From positions 166,011-230,010 of the forward strand of contig VXBM01001012.1 in assembly GCA_013400155.1 (NCBI GenBank): DNA of 64,000 nucleotides, given 5' to 3'. Below, piece by piece: positions 23,931-36,035 of the stretch; positions within the stretch are counted from its first letter, which is position 1, and every line of letters begins with the position of its first letter. Source of the DNA: Helopsaltes ochotensis (taxonomy: Eukaryota > Chordata > Aves > Passeriformes > Locustellidae). The notes under the pieces are model-generated. The model was not told the DNA's origin. It did no database searches and worked only from the letters and a program-made list of their open reading frames with translations. A program made the translations under genes and the position numbers.

Positions 23931-26900
23931 TTAAAAGCTGCACAGCACTGACACTTATTAATTTTTCTAAGACTGGTTTATATCCCAATGATTTTTTCCA
24001 CGACTTTGCATACAACAGCATCATGATCTGTACTAAGGAACTTATGGTGAACTGTCAAGGAGACTACAAAATAAGCACTTTGGCATTAATTAGGCAGGAT
24101 CAATTTTGAGAAACAGAACAATTTGTCAAAATTATTTTTCCCTTAATCACTGAGGACATTATTATCAATATTGTATATAATATAATATATAATATATTAT
24201 ATGAAGATATAGTGGGATTGTAGCTTCTGATTTTTAATTTGACAGATTTTCTTTTGTTTATCAACTCTCAGAAAGGAATAAATTTTAATAGAGTGAAACA
24301 TCTGAGTTGGGCATGCAGGGACAGCACTATCTTTGTGATAGGACTTCACAGGAAATAAATATTTCTACAAATTATCAGAATAGTAAAAAGTACAAAAGAA
24401 TTTTCAAACTCATATGGTGTCAAGAATTCTCTTTTCTCAAAAAAACCCCCCTAAATAGATGTTTGACTTCTCTTTACAGAGTGCTGCCTTTTGTGTTAAA
24501 ATCTGAAAATACTTTTCATTTGTATGATCTGATATCTTAACATTTGGAGTTCGGCTTATCTTAAAAGAAATGTTCAGAAGAAGCAGAAAGTTGAATTCGA
24601 AGTCTGTCTTTATAAAGTAAATCCAGAAGACATTTCTGTTCCACACAACTTATTATGACAGATTCCTTCCATTTTTAAAGATTACATAACCATTTAATGT
24701 GCCAATATCTTTGAAGCCTTAGGATTAGGCACTACTATTGATGTTGATGTGCCTATTGTACCCTTTTTTTTTTCTTTTTTTTTAAGGGCTCTTTGAAAAA
24801 CAGAAGTATGTAAAATTGTACAATTTGCCTTTTCAATTTAGTAGGAAAACAAACAAACAGATTAAAAACCCCTACAATTAATCAAATGTCGAAGCTGAAA
24901 TCATGGGATTAATGATAATCAAGGAGGGGGAGAACTCCCACAATCAAATATATGTATTTTTAACACAGTTAAATACAGTTATACAGTTACTTTTCTCAAG
25001 AATGTAGGATGGGCATGGAAGTGTGATTATTGATTTTCATATGTGATGAGTTCTACACATTGGTCACATGGCATTGCTTACTTCACTGAATAAAATATAT
25101 GATTCTTATTCCTCTTATTCTTACTACTAAATTATTAGCTTATTTCCTAATGCTGCATCAAAGTAGAAAAACCCAATTAATAAAAAAGGATTCACCTGGA
25201 ATAGAACTACTTCTGAATCTTTTTAATGGATATTTATAATATGTACAAGTAGACATATATAACTTTTGTGTCTTAGACTTTAGACTTTAGACTTAGACAA
25301 CATACACCCAAAGCTAATTACTGTAATGCATGTCCTAATATCTTTATTTCACCATCAAAATAATCTAAATGGAGCAGAGTAATTCTGGTTTCAAAGCACA
25401 TTTAAAATATCTGATAAAGAAATACTGCTTTAAAAGCAGAATTGCTAAACAGACCTTTGAGAGGGTCTGTGAACATGGAGCACTTGAGTATGTACTTCCA
25501 GCCGACCATATGATTATTCTCTGGTGGAAGAGGGCAAAAATTGACTTCACAGAGGTTCTTTACAGGCTTAACATCCTATTGAAAGGGATGGCTGCTCCCT
25601 CCACAAGTTTTTGAAGGCAAATATATGAAATTTGAAAATAACAGCTGTTACTATTACGCTGCCTCAAGGAATGTATTGTGGTTTTATTAGAATGGATTCT
25701 ATCAACAATTATGGACCAGAAAGTGTTTAAGGAAGCATGAAGTTAAGACAAGAGATGAATAAAAAGGTAAGGAAAATTCTCCTATTACCAATTTGAACAC
25801 TACATGAAACCATATAGCAGTGTTTTATTTAGCAGTGATAAATTATACTGAGAGATAATTTTTAAGTAAAATCATGAACCATAGAGATTTCAGTAATGTG
25901 AAGAAGAACAATATAACTGATAGCAAATCTTCCCTTCTGCAAGCAAACTAGACCTCTTTGTAGTGTGAATCACTTCTTTGTTATTGTACCATTTTTGAAC
26001 ACAGCAAGGTGTCTTAGAGGTCTAAAATTCTGGAAAAAAAAAGTGTGAGAAAATGTGAATTAAGTCAAAAGAAAAGAAGCTAAGAATGTTTTCTTTTCAG
26101 AGACAGAAGGAATTATTTGAAATACTGAAATGAAACTGCTGCCCAAACCATTCAATACACAGTTTGGTCAGGATAAGGAATAAAAGAAACATTAGAAAAT
26201 GAGCGCACTGAATGAGAGGATCTGGTCTCAGATCAGACATCAAGGAAGAGTGGGATCAATCAACCGCTTGTGTTACAATTAACCATAGCTATGTACTCTT
26301 AGTGTGCCAAATTTCGGTGAGAATTACAGTAGCATTCATTGAATATGGATATGAAATACAAATAATTCTGAGAAAAGAATCATGACAGGAATCCTCTTTT
26401 TTGACTGAAACTGGAATTCTATGACAGTTCTTACACAGTAAGAATAACATAAATAGTGACTGATCTGAAAGGTACACACTACCTTGGATTATTTAGGTTT
26501 TTGCATTATCTTATTAGTCTGCTGTGGAGGGAAGGTTAAAAATTAGTAAAATAGGAAAATAACATTTTTTCCCTTTGGCTAAACAATTGATTCAATGGAA
26601 AAATAACCACAGAAATTTGTGTGATGAACAGTTTTTAATAAAATGATTTTTAATACCTGCAGCTCAAATGTATTTTGAGACTTTTCTCTGTGATCAAATT
26701 ATCAGTCTTGGACCAGTTATGAAAGCCTGTTCAAGATAGGTCAAAAATTACTACAGTTAAATTTGTCTTTGAAATGAAACTTTTTGCCTTTTCAAAAGTT
26801 CAGAAGTGAAAGTGAGTCACTGAAAAGATTAATGGTTAGCATTGATAGGTCACTAGATATTAGTGTGTCTGAAACAAAGAAAATGGTCAGAATGAATGTA

Positions 26901-27962
26901 TCTCCTGTATATAGAACATACTGTAATTTTTTCAATCTTCCATTTCATGATATTTTCCAAAGCAATCATTTATTTTTAGGTGTAATTTCACAAGTACATG
27001 AAGAACTTTTCACCTTTTCACTTTTATATGATATTGCAGGTAAGCATAAATAAATTTGTAGGCTCAGATCTCAAACCTGAGTGTGACTTGTATGAACATA
27101 AGTATACATAAAATTCAATGCAGTAATGTATGCAAGCCTCTTTAACAATACCAGAGACAAAAATCAGGACTAACTACACCAAAAGGAATAGAAGATATAC
27201 ATCATGCTAAATAACAAAAGTGACCAAGAATTTATATTTAATCCTTTAATTTGAATGTTACTGTTCCAATAGTTAATGTGTACTCCTACTTGGATAATCA
27301 CTGGAAACATTTCTGTTTTTATCTTTGAACTGCGATTAGTACAAGAGGATACTGCCTATCTCAGAGCTTTTTTTAAAAGTAAGCAATAACCATCAAAATG
27401 AAGAATTATATCCTGCCACCTTTACTCCTGCTGACTAATAGCTACAGTGAATTTTAATACTTTGAGACAAAAGCAAAGAAAATCAGTGATTAGCCATACG
27501 TAATTCTTCATTGCCAAATTATCTCAGGATTAATTTCCTATGTTTTTAAACTTACTGTGTAACAGTTTGCTTCTAGAAAGCACTACATAAAACATAATTA
27601 TATTTATAATTAGGCAGTGAGACCTTGACAGTACAGGAACACTTTAGAAAATGGAGATGAAACATTAGAATTGTAAAGCTAAAGCACATTATGCCATTCT
27701 GTGGATGCTGTCATTCAAGCAATGTTGTCATGGTTCAACACAGGTTGATCTCCTTAGAGAGAGCATTGAGTTACAGGAAACTGAGATCACTTTATTTCTA
27801 AATGACAATATCCAAACTGGGGCACTAATGTACTTATCTTCTCTACTTAAGCCAAATGGTCTTAACTTTTCTGAAGAGTTCCGTTAAGAACCACCTTAAA
27901 GGATTTACAGAAAAACCTTAAAAACTATAAGGAGCATCACAAAACTATGGAAAAGAGCTCAA
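23931..27962. other. Long unique AT-rich stretch, no gene
   Basis: Holds a self-complementary AT patch at 24160-24203 and a small (TTTAGAC)n heptamer tandem at 25274-25300. An 81-codon ORF at 25369-25614 (+) overlaps a 61-codon minus frame and resembles nothing known. No mobile element is recognised. Confidence 0.5.
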
Positions 27963-28172
27963 GTGTTTGTTTGGGGGGGTTCTGGTGGGTTTTCGTGGTG
28001 TTTCATTTGGTTTTGGGAGGTGGTTTGTTTTGGGAGGGGGTGGGTTTTCTGCTTTTTTGTTTGTTGGTTTGGTTTGTTTAGTTGTTTGGTTGGTTGGTTT
28101 GGTTTGGTTTTTTGTGGGTTTTTTTTTTTTGTTGTTTTTTTGGTTTTTTGTAATTGGTTGGTTGGTTGTTTT
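27963..28172. repeat. Long G/T-only tract, quadruplex-prone
   Basis: About 210 bp on the + strand is almost free of A and C. G-runs occur at 27973-27979 (G7), 27986-27988, 28015-28017, 28032-28034, 28036-28040 and 28042-28044, so several G-quadruplex arrangements are possible. The two ORFs across it (76 and 83 codons, rich in Phe, Gly, Val and Leu) are products of the composition, not genes. It is the longest of the strand-biased tracts. Confidence 0.85.
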
Positions 28173-28346
28173 TTATTTAAAAACTTACTTTAGAAATTGG
28201 AATGTCGGTTTGGAGTAATTCCAAATAGGATGTGAATATTATTTCCTACTCTTAAAATTTATAGACAGATTTGCTTTGGTGTTACTGGGTAATAAATATA
28301 CAACTTTGTTAAGTTTCCCAGCAAATGTATCCAACATTGGCACTTA

Positions 28347-28830
28347 ATCCCAGAATCTAAAAATCTAAGAACAGTCTGGGTTGGAAGGAGACCTCTAGGG
28401 TCATCTAGTCCAACTTTTATGGCAAAAGCACTGGAAAAGATGGCCCAACACCCTCTCCAGCTGAATCTGTAAAGTGTGAAATGCTGGGGAATGATCACTT
28501 CCCAGGGGAGATTATTCCAATGGCTAATTTCTCTTTTGAAGAATTGTCCTCTTGTGTCTAATGAGAATCTACTCAGGAGTAATTTGTATCCATCATCCCT
28601 CATATTTTCTTTGTGACTCCTTATAAAAAAGGGAGTCTTCTTCCCCTTTGCAGCCACCCTTTAAGTACTGGAAGATCATTACAAGGTCTTACCTTTGCTT
28701 CTTTTATCAGGGTGGAAAAATCCCAATTCTATCAGCCTTTTTTTTTTCTGGCAGGCTTCCAAGTCTTTAAATTGTCTTGTGGCTCTTCTCTAATCCTTGC
28801 CAGCCTCCTCACATCTTTATTTAGTACCAT
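28347..28830 (-). mobile_element. CR1 LINE fragment (copy 1 of tandem pair)
   Basis: From CCCAGAATCTAAAAATC the + strand follows the reverse complement of CR1: GGTTGGAAGGAGACCTCTAGGGTCATCTAGTCCAACTT, TTCTTTGTGACTCC, GCAGCCACCCTTTAAGTACTGGAAGATC, and CTTGTGGCTCTTCTCTAATCC. It covers about 480 bp of the 3' region. The 132-codon minus-strand ORF at 28259-28657 is in this element's sense direction but shows no reverse transcriptase motif and has a unique-sequence end, so I do not call it a gene. It is followed immediately by a second CR1 in the same orientation. Confidence 0.9.
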
Positions 28831-29320
28831 GGAACTATGGAATCATAAAATGTTTTGGGTAGGAAGGGACCTTAAAGAGATTTAGTTCTACCTTTCTGCA
28901 CTATGGGCTGGGACAAGTTCCATTAGACCAGGTTGCACCACCCAACCTGCTCTTAAACTATTTCGAGGATGGAGCATCCATTACTTCTCTGGGCAACTTG
29001 TCCCAGTGCCTCATCCCCCTCTCAGTAAAGTATTTCTCCGTAGTATTCAATTTAGAATTACTGTTTTTCAGTTTAAAACCATCCCTCCCTGGTCCTGTCA
29101 CTGCATGTCTTTGTCAAAAGTCATTCTCAGCTCTCGTGTACCTTTAGATACTGGGAGGTTGATAGAAGGTGTTCCCAGACTTTTCTCTAGGCTGAATAAC
29201 CCCAACTCTCTCAACCTGTCTCACCCTAAAAAGGTCCATGTTCTTCTTATATTGAGGATCCCAGAGCTGGACGAGCATTCCAGGCAGTTGTCTCACCAAA
29301 GAACTGCATTTTGGAGTCTT
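28831..29320 (-). mobile_element. CR1 LINE fragment (copy 2 of tandem pair)
   Basis: A fresh CR1 3' end (GGAATCATAAAATGTTTTGGG, AGGAAGGGACCTTAAAGAGA) begins where copy 1 fades. It continues through CATTAGACCAGG, CTCTGGGCAACTTGTCCCAGTGCC, AACCCCAACTCTCTCAACC and ATCCCAGAGCTGGACG. About 490 bp is present and the copy is 5'-truncated. A 122-codon + strand ORF (29006-29374) is antisense to the element and has no meaning. Divergence differs from copy 1, so these are separate insertions rather than a duplication. Confidence 0.9.
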
Positions 29321-30339
29321 ATTCTAGCTGAAACCCATGGTGAGTTTGGTTGGCAGATTCTATTATCATTTTAGATTTTGTACAATGTGCAGGAGAAATA
29401 TAAATGGGACTATAGATATGAATATGGCTTATGGGAGATCCAAACCCTTTAGCAGAGGCAGATAGAACAGACAAGGTACACCAACAGGATACAAATCCCC
29501 TATGTGCTAGCATTCAATCAGTTTGAATCACGTCCCAATTCAATGGAGAATTAATAGACTTTTGTCTCAAACTATCTATACAGAATATCAAAACCTGATT
29601 TTATTTTCTGGTTTTCATTAGAGTTTCTTGCTTTATTGGGAAGTCATGAAAAAAAGTAGATTCCTTCTTTGTGAAGAACTTTATTTACCTTATGAATTCT
29701 ACTGTTTCTTTGAGCTTTGTTTCATGAATCAGCCTTTGACTTGGATTTTGTCTCAGAGGTGAAATTAAGGAACCTTGGAATTGACATCCCAAAGCCATAT
29801 GATAACTTGACCTGGCTTAAACTTGTGTATTCCCTTCAAGAGATTGGGAAAATCCTCTGTCTTGATGGTGAGCAAGTTTGGTACTAGGAATCACACTGGT
29901 ATTGTGATTGAAGTGTGTATCGCAATTGACATATTTTGTTAAATAAATTGTATTTTCACCATATTTTGTATCACTCTTCTGAACTGGAAATCCTCTGTAA
30001 CATCAATTTTCTTTAAATAAGTAACCATGATATTCAACCTTGCACCCTCCAAGTGTGGGATATCTAAAACAACCTGGTCAGAGGGTGTTGAGCCGGGGCA
30101 GCGTATCATTGCATACTGTGATTTATTGGTCTCATATTTCACCATAAAAGGTTATTTTCAACACAGCATAATACCCAGGCTTTGAATTACCAGGGATATT
30201 TTGTTCAGAGACTTCTACTGATCTCAAAAAAGACTTTGCAAGCAGAATATAGAGAGCTTAAGTTTGTAAAATGATTATTAATTGTGTAATTAACTTAAAA
30301 GATATTAGACAAAGTGTTTATATGATCCTCCCAGATCAC
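29321..30339. other. Unique DNA, no gene
   Basis: No repeat is recognised. ORFs at 29319-29513 and 29939-30145 (both minus) have no recognisable protein features. Confidence 0.5.
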
Positions 30340-30610
30340 AGAGTCTTTTCTGGCTAACCTTTTGAGGAAGATGGCCAGCTCCTGTTCCAGACTGCTTTGT
30401 TTCCACAGAGTCTTATACTTTTCTGTGCTGGCATTCTCATTGAACCCTACGGAAACTAACAATCCTGTCTGGACACTCCTACTTTTAGCTGCAGTTTAGC
30501 CTTTCTCACTTGGTACAGTTCAGCCTTGGACGACAGGCAGATGAATCCTTGGGAAGAGGAAGGAGCTAATGGAAGGCTTTACAGAGTGAGGGGTTCAAGA
30601 TGCAGAAATG
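30340..30610 (+). other. GC-richer unique segment, origin unknown
   Basis: Composition shifts to about even GC within an AT-rich desert. A 42-codon frame starts at ATG 30371 and ends at TAG 30497-30499, with an open upstream extension; its leucine-rich end would be hydrophobic. I recognise neither a protein nor a repeat. It may be a decayed processed pseudogene, a transposon relic, or a conserved non-coding sequence. Confidence 0.3.
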
Positions 30611-31539
30611 GCTAAAGCCAATTATGCTTTCTGCTGTCTGATTTGTTACTCTGATTTTTTAACATTTACTGCATTTCATATTGTTTAATTTTTTTGGCTA
30701 CTAAGGTTATAAATGGGAAATTTGAGAAAAATACAGAATGTATCTCATATTTTCAGTCTCTGAAATACTACTAAAATGACAATTCTCAGTTAACCAAATG
30801 CCACTTTCACTTCCAGTGCAGAAAAACTATTCAAAGTATAGTACTAGCATCAGTGAGAATAGAAAGTTGACCAATACTTTACAGTTTTCATAAAATCCTT
30901 GATTAATCCATATAAATTGTTGTTTTTATAAAAAGCTGGCAGGTTCTGTCTAAATCACAAGGGAAATAATGATCCCACTTTCATGATTTTATAGCTGAAG
31001 AAAAATTGCAACAAAGGAAGGGAAAAGTGAGATTTGCTTCTTACTTAAATGGATAACCTTTTAATGGTGAGAATTGAATTCACACAAAAATTAAATAGAG
31101 GAGCATTTTCTCTTTTCTTCCAGAGTGAGTGTCAATGAGTAAATTAATACCAATTATAATATAATAATTTGTTAGTTTTTTATTACTTCTATTGGTAAAT
31201 TACCTTAAATTTTCATTCTCTTACAGATCAGGAATATAGCGGGGGCAAAAAAGCTTTTATATAGGAAAATTTATTATGAAATAGTGCATTAAGAATATAC
31301 TTATATCAATTATTGTTTTCCTGGGTTTTATTTTTACATAAAATGGTATTAAGTTAGACAATTCTCATCTAATTAAGTAAAATTTATACTGTAAAATAAA
31401 ATGTAAAAATCTGGATGAATTCAAAATTTCCAAGTACTCATCCTTAAAATTTCTAGTGTAGTGTTTGTAGTGCAGTATTTGTCTCTGTTTTTCTTGTCTC
31501 CATTTACTTGCCATTTGTAGTGGTAGTAGATAACATCAT
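30611..31539. other. Unique AT-rich DNA, no gene
   Basis: Nothing recognised; several AT-rich runs. Confidence 0.55.
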
Positions 31540-31687
31540 GTCAATTACTAAACTGTTCTTATCTCAACCCACACGTTTTACCTTTACCTTTTTCGAATTC
31601 TCCTCCCCATTCCACCATGAGGGGTGAGGAATGGCAGAGTAAATAAGTGGAGCATGGTGCTTAGTTGCTGTCTGGGATAAAACCACA
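31540..31687 (+). mobile_element. ERVL-type LTR fragment, 3' end
   Basis: ACTAAACTGTTCTTATCTCAACCCACACGTTTTACC, then GGAGCATGGTGCTTAGTTGCTGTCTGGGATAAAACCACA, match the last 150 bp or so of the avian ERVL-type LTR in sense orientation. ACTAAA near 31549 sits where the ATTAAA polyadenylation signal of the family lies. The U3 part is not recognisable. What follows (GCCTTTTTCCCTTCTGACAG) is too changed to call a leader or PBS, so this may be a truncated solo LTR. Confidence 0.75.
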
Positions 31688-31765
31688 GCCTTTTTCCCTT
31701 CTGACAGAATTCACATAATATTTCTTTGTACTGATTCTGCTTGACAGATCTGGGAATCAGTAACT

Positions 31766-31877
31766 TAAAAAACCCCAAAGACCAAAAAAACCCAAAGCAA
31801 AATAAAACAAAACAAAACAAAAATCAAAAACCCAAATCAAACAAAAACAAACAAAAAACCCCCCAAAAAACCAAACA
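31766..31877. repeat. A/C-rich low-complexity tract
   Basis: AAAAAACCCCAAAG, AACAAAACAAAACAAAA and ACCCCCCAAAAAACC units extend over 110 bp. Minus-strand ORFs rich in Phe, Cys and Leu cross it only because of the composition. Confidence 0.8.
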
Positions 31878-31942
31878 AGTTTTGCAGCTTTGCATCTATT
31901 TTTCTTTGAAAACATGAAATTATCTGTTGACCATTTATTTAA

Positions 31943-31986
31943 TTCATAATATATCATAATATCATAATATAATATCATAGTATCAG
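31943..31986. repeat. AT-rich (ATATCATA)n tandem
   Basis: Short imperfect units ATATATCATAATATCATAATATAATATCATAG. Confidence 0.7.
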
Positions 31987-32463
31987 TGGTCAATTCAAAG
32001 CTTGATTTTCTTGCATACTTTGGCAGTCTGAAATCACAGTCAAGGTAAGTCTATTCTCATACATATTGATTGTATATTAATTTAGGGTTTTATATACACA
32101 GTGGGATCTGAGTGGTTTTTACTCATCCTGCCCATTTTTCTCTGAATTTGCAGCACAGCTAACACTGTCATGCAGGAGTCAAGCTCATTTCTCGATCCTT
32201 TAGCCTTTAGACTTAAGCAAACTGCAAAACCAACCAACCAACAAACCTATCCATCCCCTATTTATCTACCTTTGTCATAGAAGCATGTGAAAGATTTGGA
32301 TTTTTTTATTCCTAATACATTATTCATGATACATGGTAACTTTTTTTTTTTCCTTCAGTATCATAATTTATTCTGATCCATTAAAATACAGTCTTGGAGA
32401 TTTTTTATTCCTAATATTATTTTGGTTTTTCTAAGCTTGAAACACTGCTTTTTAGGTTTACTG

Positions 32464-32481
32464 TGATTGACAGGCAATTAG
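32464..32481 (+). promoter_or_regulatory. PBX-MEIS-like composite plus homeodomain site
   Basis: TGATTGACAG at 32464-32473 is the textbook PBX-MEIS/PREP heterodimer sequence. It is followed directly by GCAATTAG, a homeodomain-type site. One such arrangement can arise by chance in 64 kb, so function is inference. Confidence 0.35.
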
Positions 32482-34366
32482 TTGCTTCTGGGTCATTCAC
32501 ATTGATTTTAACTTCTCAAAATACAAAAGAAAGGAGGAAAAAAGATATTTTCCAGATAATTTGTATCTGAAGATAAGGTCCAAAGATGAGGGTAATTTAT
32601 TTTCAAAAATGTTATAGGAAGAAAATTATTATATTTTAATTTCAATGTCAATAGATTGATGAATTGACAAATTATAGCCAGGTAGTAAGATTATTTTAAA
32701 TGAAAGGCAGTTCTGTAAGTGTATTGTGTTAGACTTCTTTATATCTGTATTGACTGATTTATTCACTTTTTCTGTATACTTGAGGAGAGAAGGTTAAACT
32801 ATAGCAGCACAATCAGTAAAAAGATGTTTATTTCAAATAACTGTGAATGAACCTTTCTGAATGATTATCTGACCCCATAATACAAAAGGAAAAACTCCCA
32901 AATAAGATAAGATTGGAGTTCTTTATTTTTTTAGGAGGTTGGAATAAAACAGTAATCGAAATATTGCAACGCATATTATTACATAATTAAACTGTATTTT
33001 CCATGTGCTGCAGGCTTCTCCTATAGTAAAAGCTTTTCAATTTTCAGACTGGAAAAAAATAATTTCATTTTGTGCAGAAATGCTCTTTTACATTGATGTA
33101 TTGTAAAACGGATAGAAGTTGGCATTTAAATTATAGTTAGTTGCAAATTAGTGTATTCAGATGTAAAATAGTTTTCATTTAAGGGAAAGGTGCATCTCTG
33201 TAATGTTAAGAAAGACACTTAATGGCTTTGGGTACTCATACTTTGTGCTGATGCTTTACAGAGTAATAGTCAATACTTGCTTGTTTTCTATTTCAGAAGG
33301 CAAGGGACTGGAAATATATCAAAACATTTGATTTTCCTCCTTAAAAGACACCTGAAGTCATTCTTTCTTCCTGGGCAATTAAAGAAATAGAGTGAGAAGT
33401 ACAAAAAAAATTAATTATAGTAATAAAAAACAGAAATAATTATTTTTAAAACACAGTTTTTGACATTCTTTTTTTGACCATATCATTATCTAGGCAGAGT
33501 GTAGAACATATAAACTTATAGTGCATTCCAGTTTATTACAGTGAAGCATTATGGAGAGATAATGCTTTAGTATTAGAGAAGCAGGGGCTTCTAAATTCTG
33601 AGAGAAAGCATAAACAATTTGCAATACAGCTCAGTTTTAGGAGAGTTCTGGAAGTGTGGCTTTGAATGACGTGTATTTAAAATTATTCAGGAAGGAAGAT
33701 TGCACATCTAAGAGCTTTGGGAAGACTACAGCATGAGTTTATGTGTTCCCATAACCAAAGATCATAGACTCCAGCTCTGTCTTTGACCACAGTACCAGAG
33801 GAAAATCCAACTTCAAACAGAAGTGAGGTATGATCACATTAAGCAAACTTGAGTCCATGTAGAAGAACTTGGATAAACTCTGAGAGTACAGCTCTGTATA
33901 ATTACATTGCCCATGCTTGCTTACAGCTACACCCAAGGATGTCATTGATCAAGTGAAAAAGTAGGAAATAAATAGTTCGCTATTTAAATATGTGAATATA
34001 TATATGTTTACATATGCAAATGCTTAGGACTAGCCTAAGATACATATGTTTTCTCTCTTTCCTCAGCATCTGGTTAAACATTATTCTGAAAAGTAATGTT
34101 ACTAATCTTCACCCTGGCATCAAAGAAATATATAGAAGTGGTTTTTCGCTAGCATTTTATTCTTGCTTTTTTTAAACCCTCTGGCTGTAGCCTTTAAGCA
34201 AGGGTGTTCAAAACGACTCAGCAGATTGCTTCATGCTGTATGGCTTTTAACCTGTTTGTTTTAAACATGAAATATCTATAGCTTTTAATATTCCTGGCAC
34301 ATTTCCTTGTCTCTCAGTGTGAAGTTCATTATCCTATGCAAGACAAATTAGCATAAAGACAGCCAA

Positions 34367-34398
34367 TTTTAACTGAGCAAAAAACTGCTCAGTTAAAA
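34367..34398. repeat. Perfect 13-bp inverted repeat, 6-nt loop
   Basis: Arms TTTTAACTGAGCA (34367-34379) and TGCTCAGTTAAAA (34386-34398) surround AAAAAC; an A-run follows on the right. It has the same geometry as 16758-16789 but unrelated sequence. Confidence 0.85.
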
Positions 34399-36035
34399 AA
34401 AAAAAACCTGAAAAAACTGAGGGACTGAACTATCAGTTTCACACATGTGTCATGGCATGAGTCAGATAAGCTTTAGATGAGGATCAGCAGACCAGCACTG
34501 ATATTGTTCTTAGCAGTTCAGCAGCCAGGTTCAGTGACTTTTAAAAGATTGGGTCCTCACAAACAACTATTCACTGTAGCATCTTGCAAGAAATCTGCCT
34601 CGAGCTTCTTGTTTATTTTGCCCTAGCTTACATCTTGTTTCTCTCTCAAATCTAACAGATATATCAAAGAAAGGGGAAAAAAATCATTAATGAGAATTTC
34701 AATACTGAAAATAAAAAAAAGTTTCTTCTATTTAATTCAATTTAATTCCTTCCCAACACCAAATGAAAGCATTAGACAAGAAATTAGTTTCCTCAGTTAA
34801 AGGCTTGAATTTGGCAAAAAAGTATTTGCTGGTAAAAAACCAAAGTTCCAGATATCTGAAAAAGTTTGTGCATGAAACCATACAAATTATAGGGTTATAA
34901 AAGTTATGCAAAAGCATGCATTCTTTGTCTCCATGGAAATCCCTCCTATCTCCATCTGAGAGTGAAGGAACAGCTGGCAAAATCAAAGCCAGCATTATCC
35001 CTTCAAAATCAAGAACAATACACTGTGCACAATCAACTTTCCTGGAAAGAAAAATGCTTGTTTGCTCAAAAGCTAATGAAGTGCACATGCCTCAAAATAA
35101 CAACTGGGAAGTCAGAAAGTGCCCTAAGCTCTGCCAGCTCTGCCAGTGTCATAACACGGGGCACTCCCTTGACAGTAACTGTGAATACTAGATAGACTGA
35201 ACTATTAAAATCAAAAATGATTGATGCTTATTCAGAATCCTCACAAAAGACTGCCCTTGACATGGACAGCTTAAGGTATTCAGCTAATAAACTCACAGTG
35301 CCTTAGTTTAGCAAACTGAGAGCCAGAAGATGCTCTCCAAGTACCGAAAGGTCATAATTGAACTTTGGCAAGACATTTACTTCAAGTGAATAACCTCCCA
35401 CTGGTCTACCCACAGTGTTATCCAAAGGTACCTTGTGTATTGACAGCTGTCCAGCAATCTGGAATTACTGAAATTTTGGCAGAAGTGTTGAAGCTTCTAT
35501 GGTGGATGAGCAAATTAGAGGTGCTGAGCCAATATTCCCTCCACAGTTTGACTTCTGTTGGGTGCTGGCATAATAAAAACATAGACAATTTCGTTTTCAC
35601 AAATCCTTTGGAAACGGGGATCATGTCTTATGTTTTCTTTTTTATTTCAAGCACAAACTGCTAGAATGATACATAGGGAAAAATAACAAAAGTTCTAGAA
35701 AGTGACACAAAAGCAGAATTTCTAATAGTCTGACCATAAAATTTATCCTTGTATGCACTGGCTTCCATAGCTGCAGAACTGCTTACCTGGAAAGATAGAC
35801 TATCTAGAACTGAGAAGTAGGTTTCAGTTTTCCCCTTTTAATGTTAGGTCTGGGCAGATACCTGATATTGAATTCTACATCTTGGCACTATTTTATGAGG
35901 AGCTGTTCAAGTCCACCCTTACTGAGAAAATGGTAAGTAAAAGAGATTGAAGAAAGGGAGAAGAGTTTCAAAACATCTACTCTTTCAAAATCTCACCACA
36001 GGCACAATGAGATTGAGAGAGTAATGGACTGATAG

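Larger units (their letters stand above)
31988..36035. other. Long unique stretch, no gene
   Basis: Contains the PBX-MEIS-like site at 32464 and a perfect hairpin at 34367-34398. ORFs of 118 codons (34732-35088, -) and 91 codons (34916-35191, +) overlap on opposite strands; neither has a known domain, and both lie in a mildly less AT-rich unique patch. No mobile element is recognised. Confidence 0.5.

Noticed and set aside
24160..24203. Transposon terminal inverted repeats
   Set aside because: Self-complementarity comes from alternating A and T only; no target duplication.
25369..25614. 81-codon + ORF
   Set aside because: Overlaps a minus frame; the peptide resembles no family I know.
27963..28218. 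76- and 83-codon Phe/Gly/Val-rich ORFs as membrane peptides
   Set aside because: Direct products of the G/T-only composition.
28259..28657. 132-codon minus-strand ORF
   Set aside because: Lies mostly in the CR1 3' region, lacks reverse transcriptase motifs, and starts and ends without gene signals.
29006..29374. 122-codon + strand ORF
   Set aside because: Antisense to a CR1 fragment; the translation is a by-product.
34732..35191. Overlapping 118-codon (-) and 91-codon (+) ORFs as a gene
   Set aside because: Opposite-strand overlap, no domain, no splice or promoter context; frames of this length are expected by chance in 64 kb.
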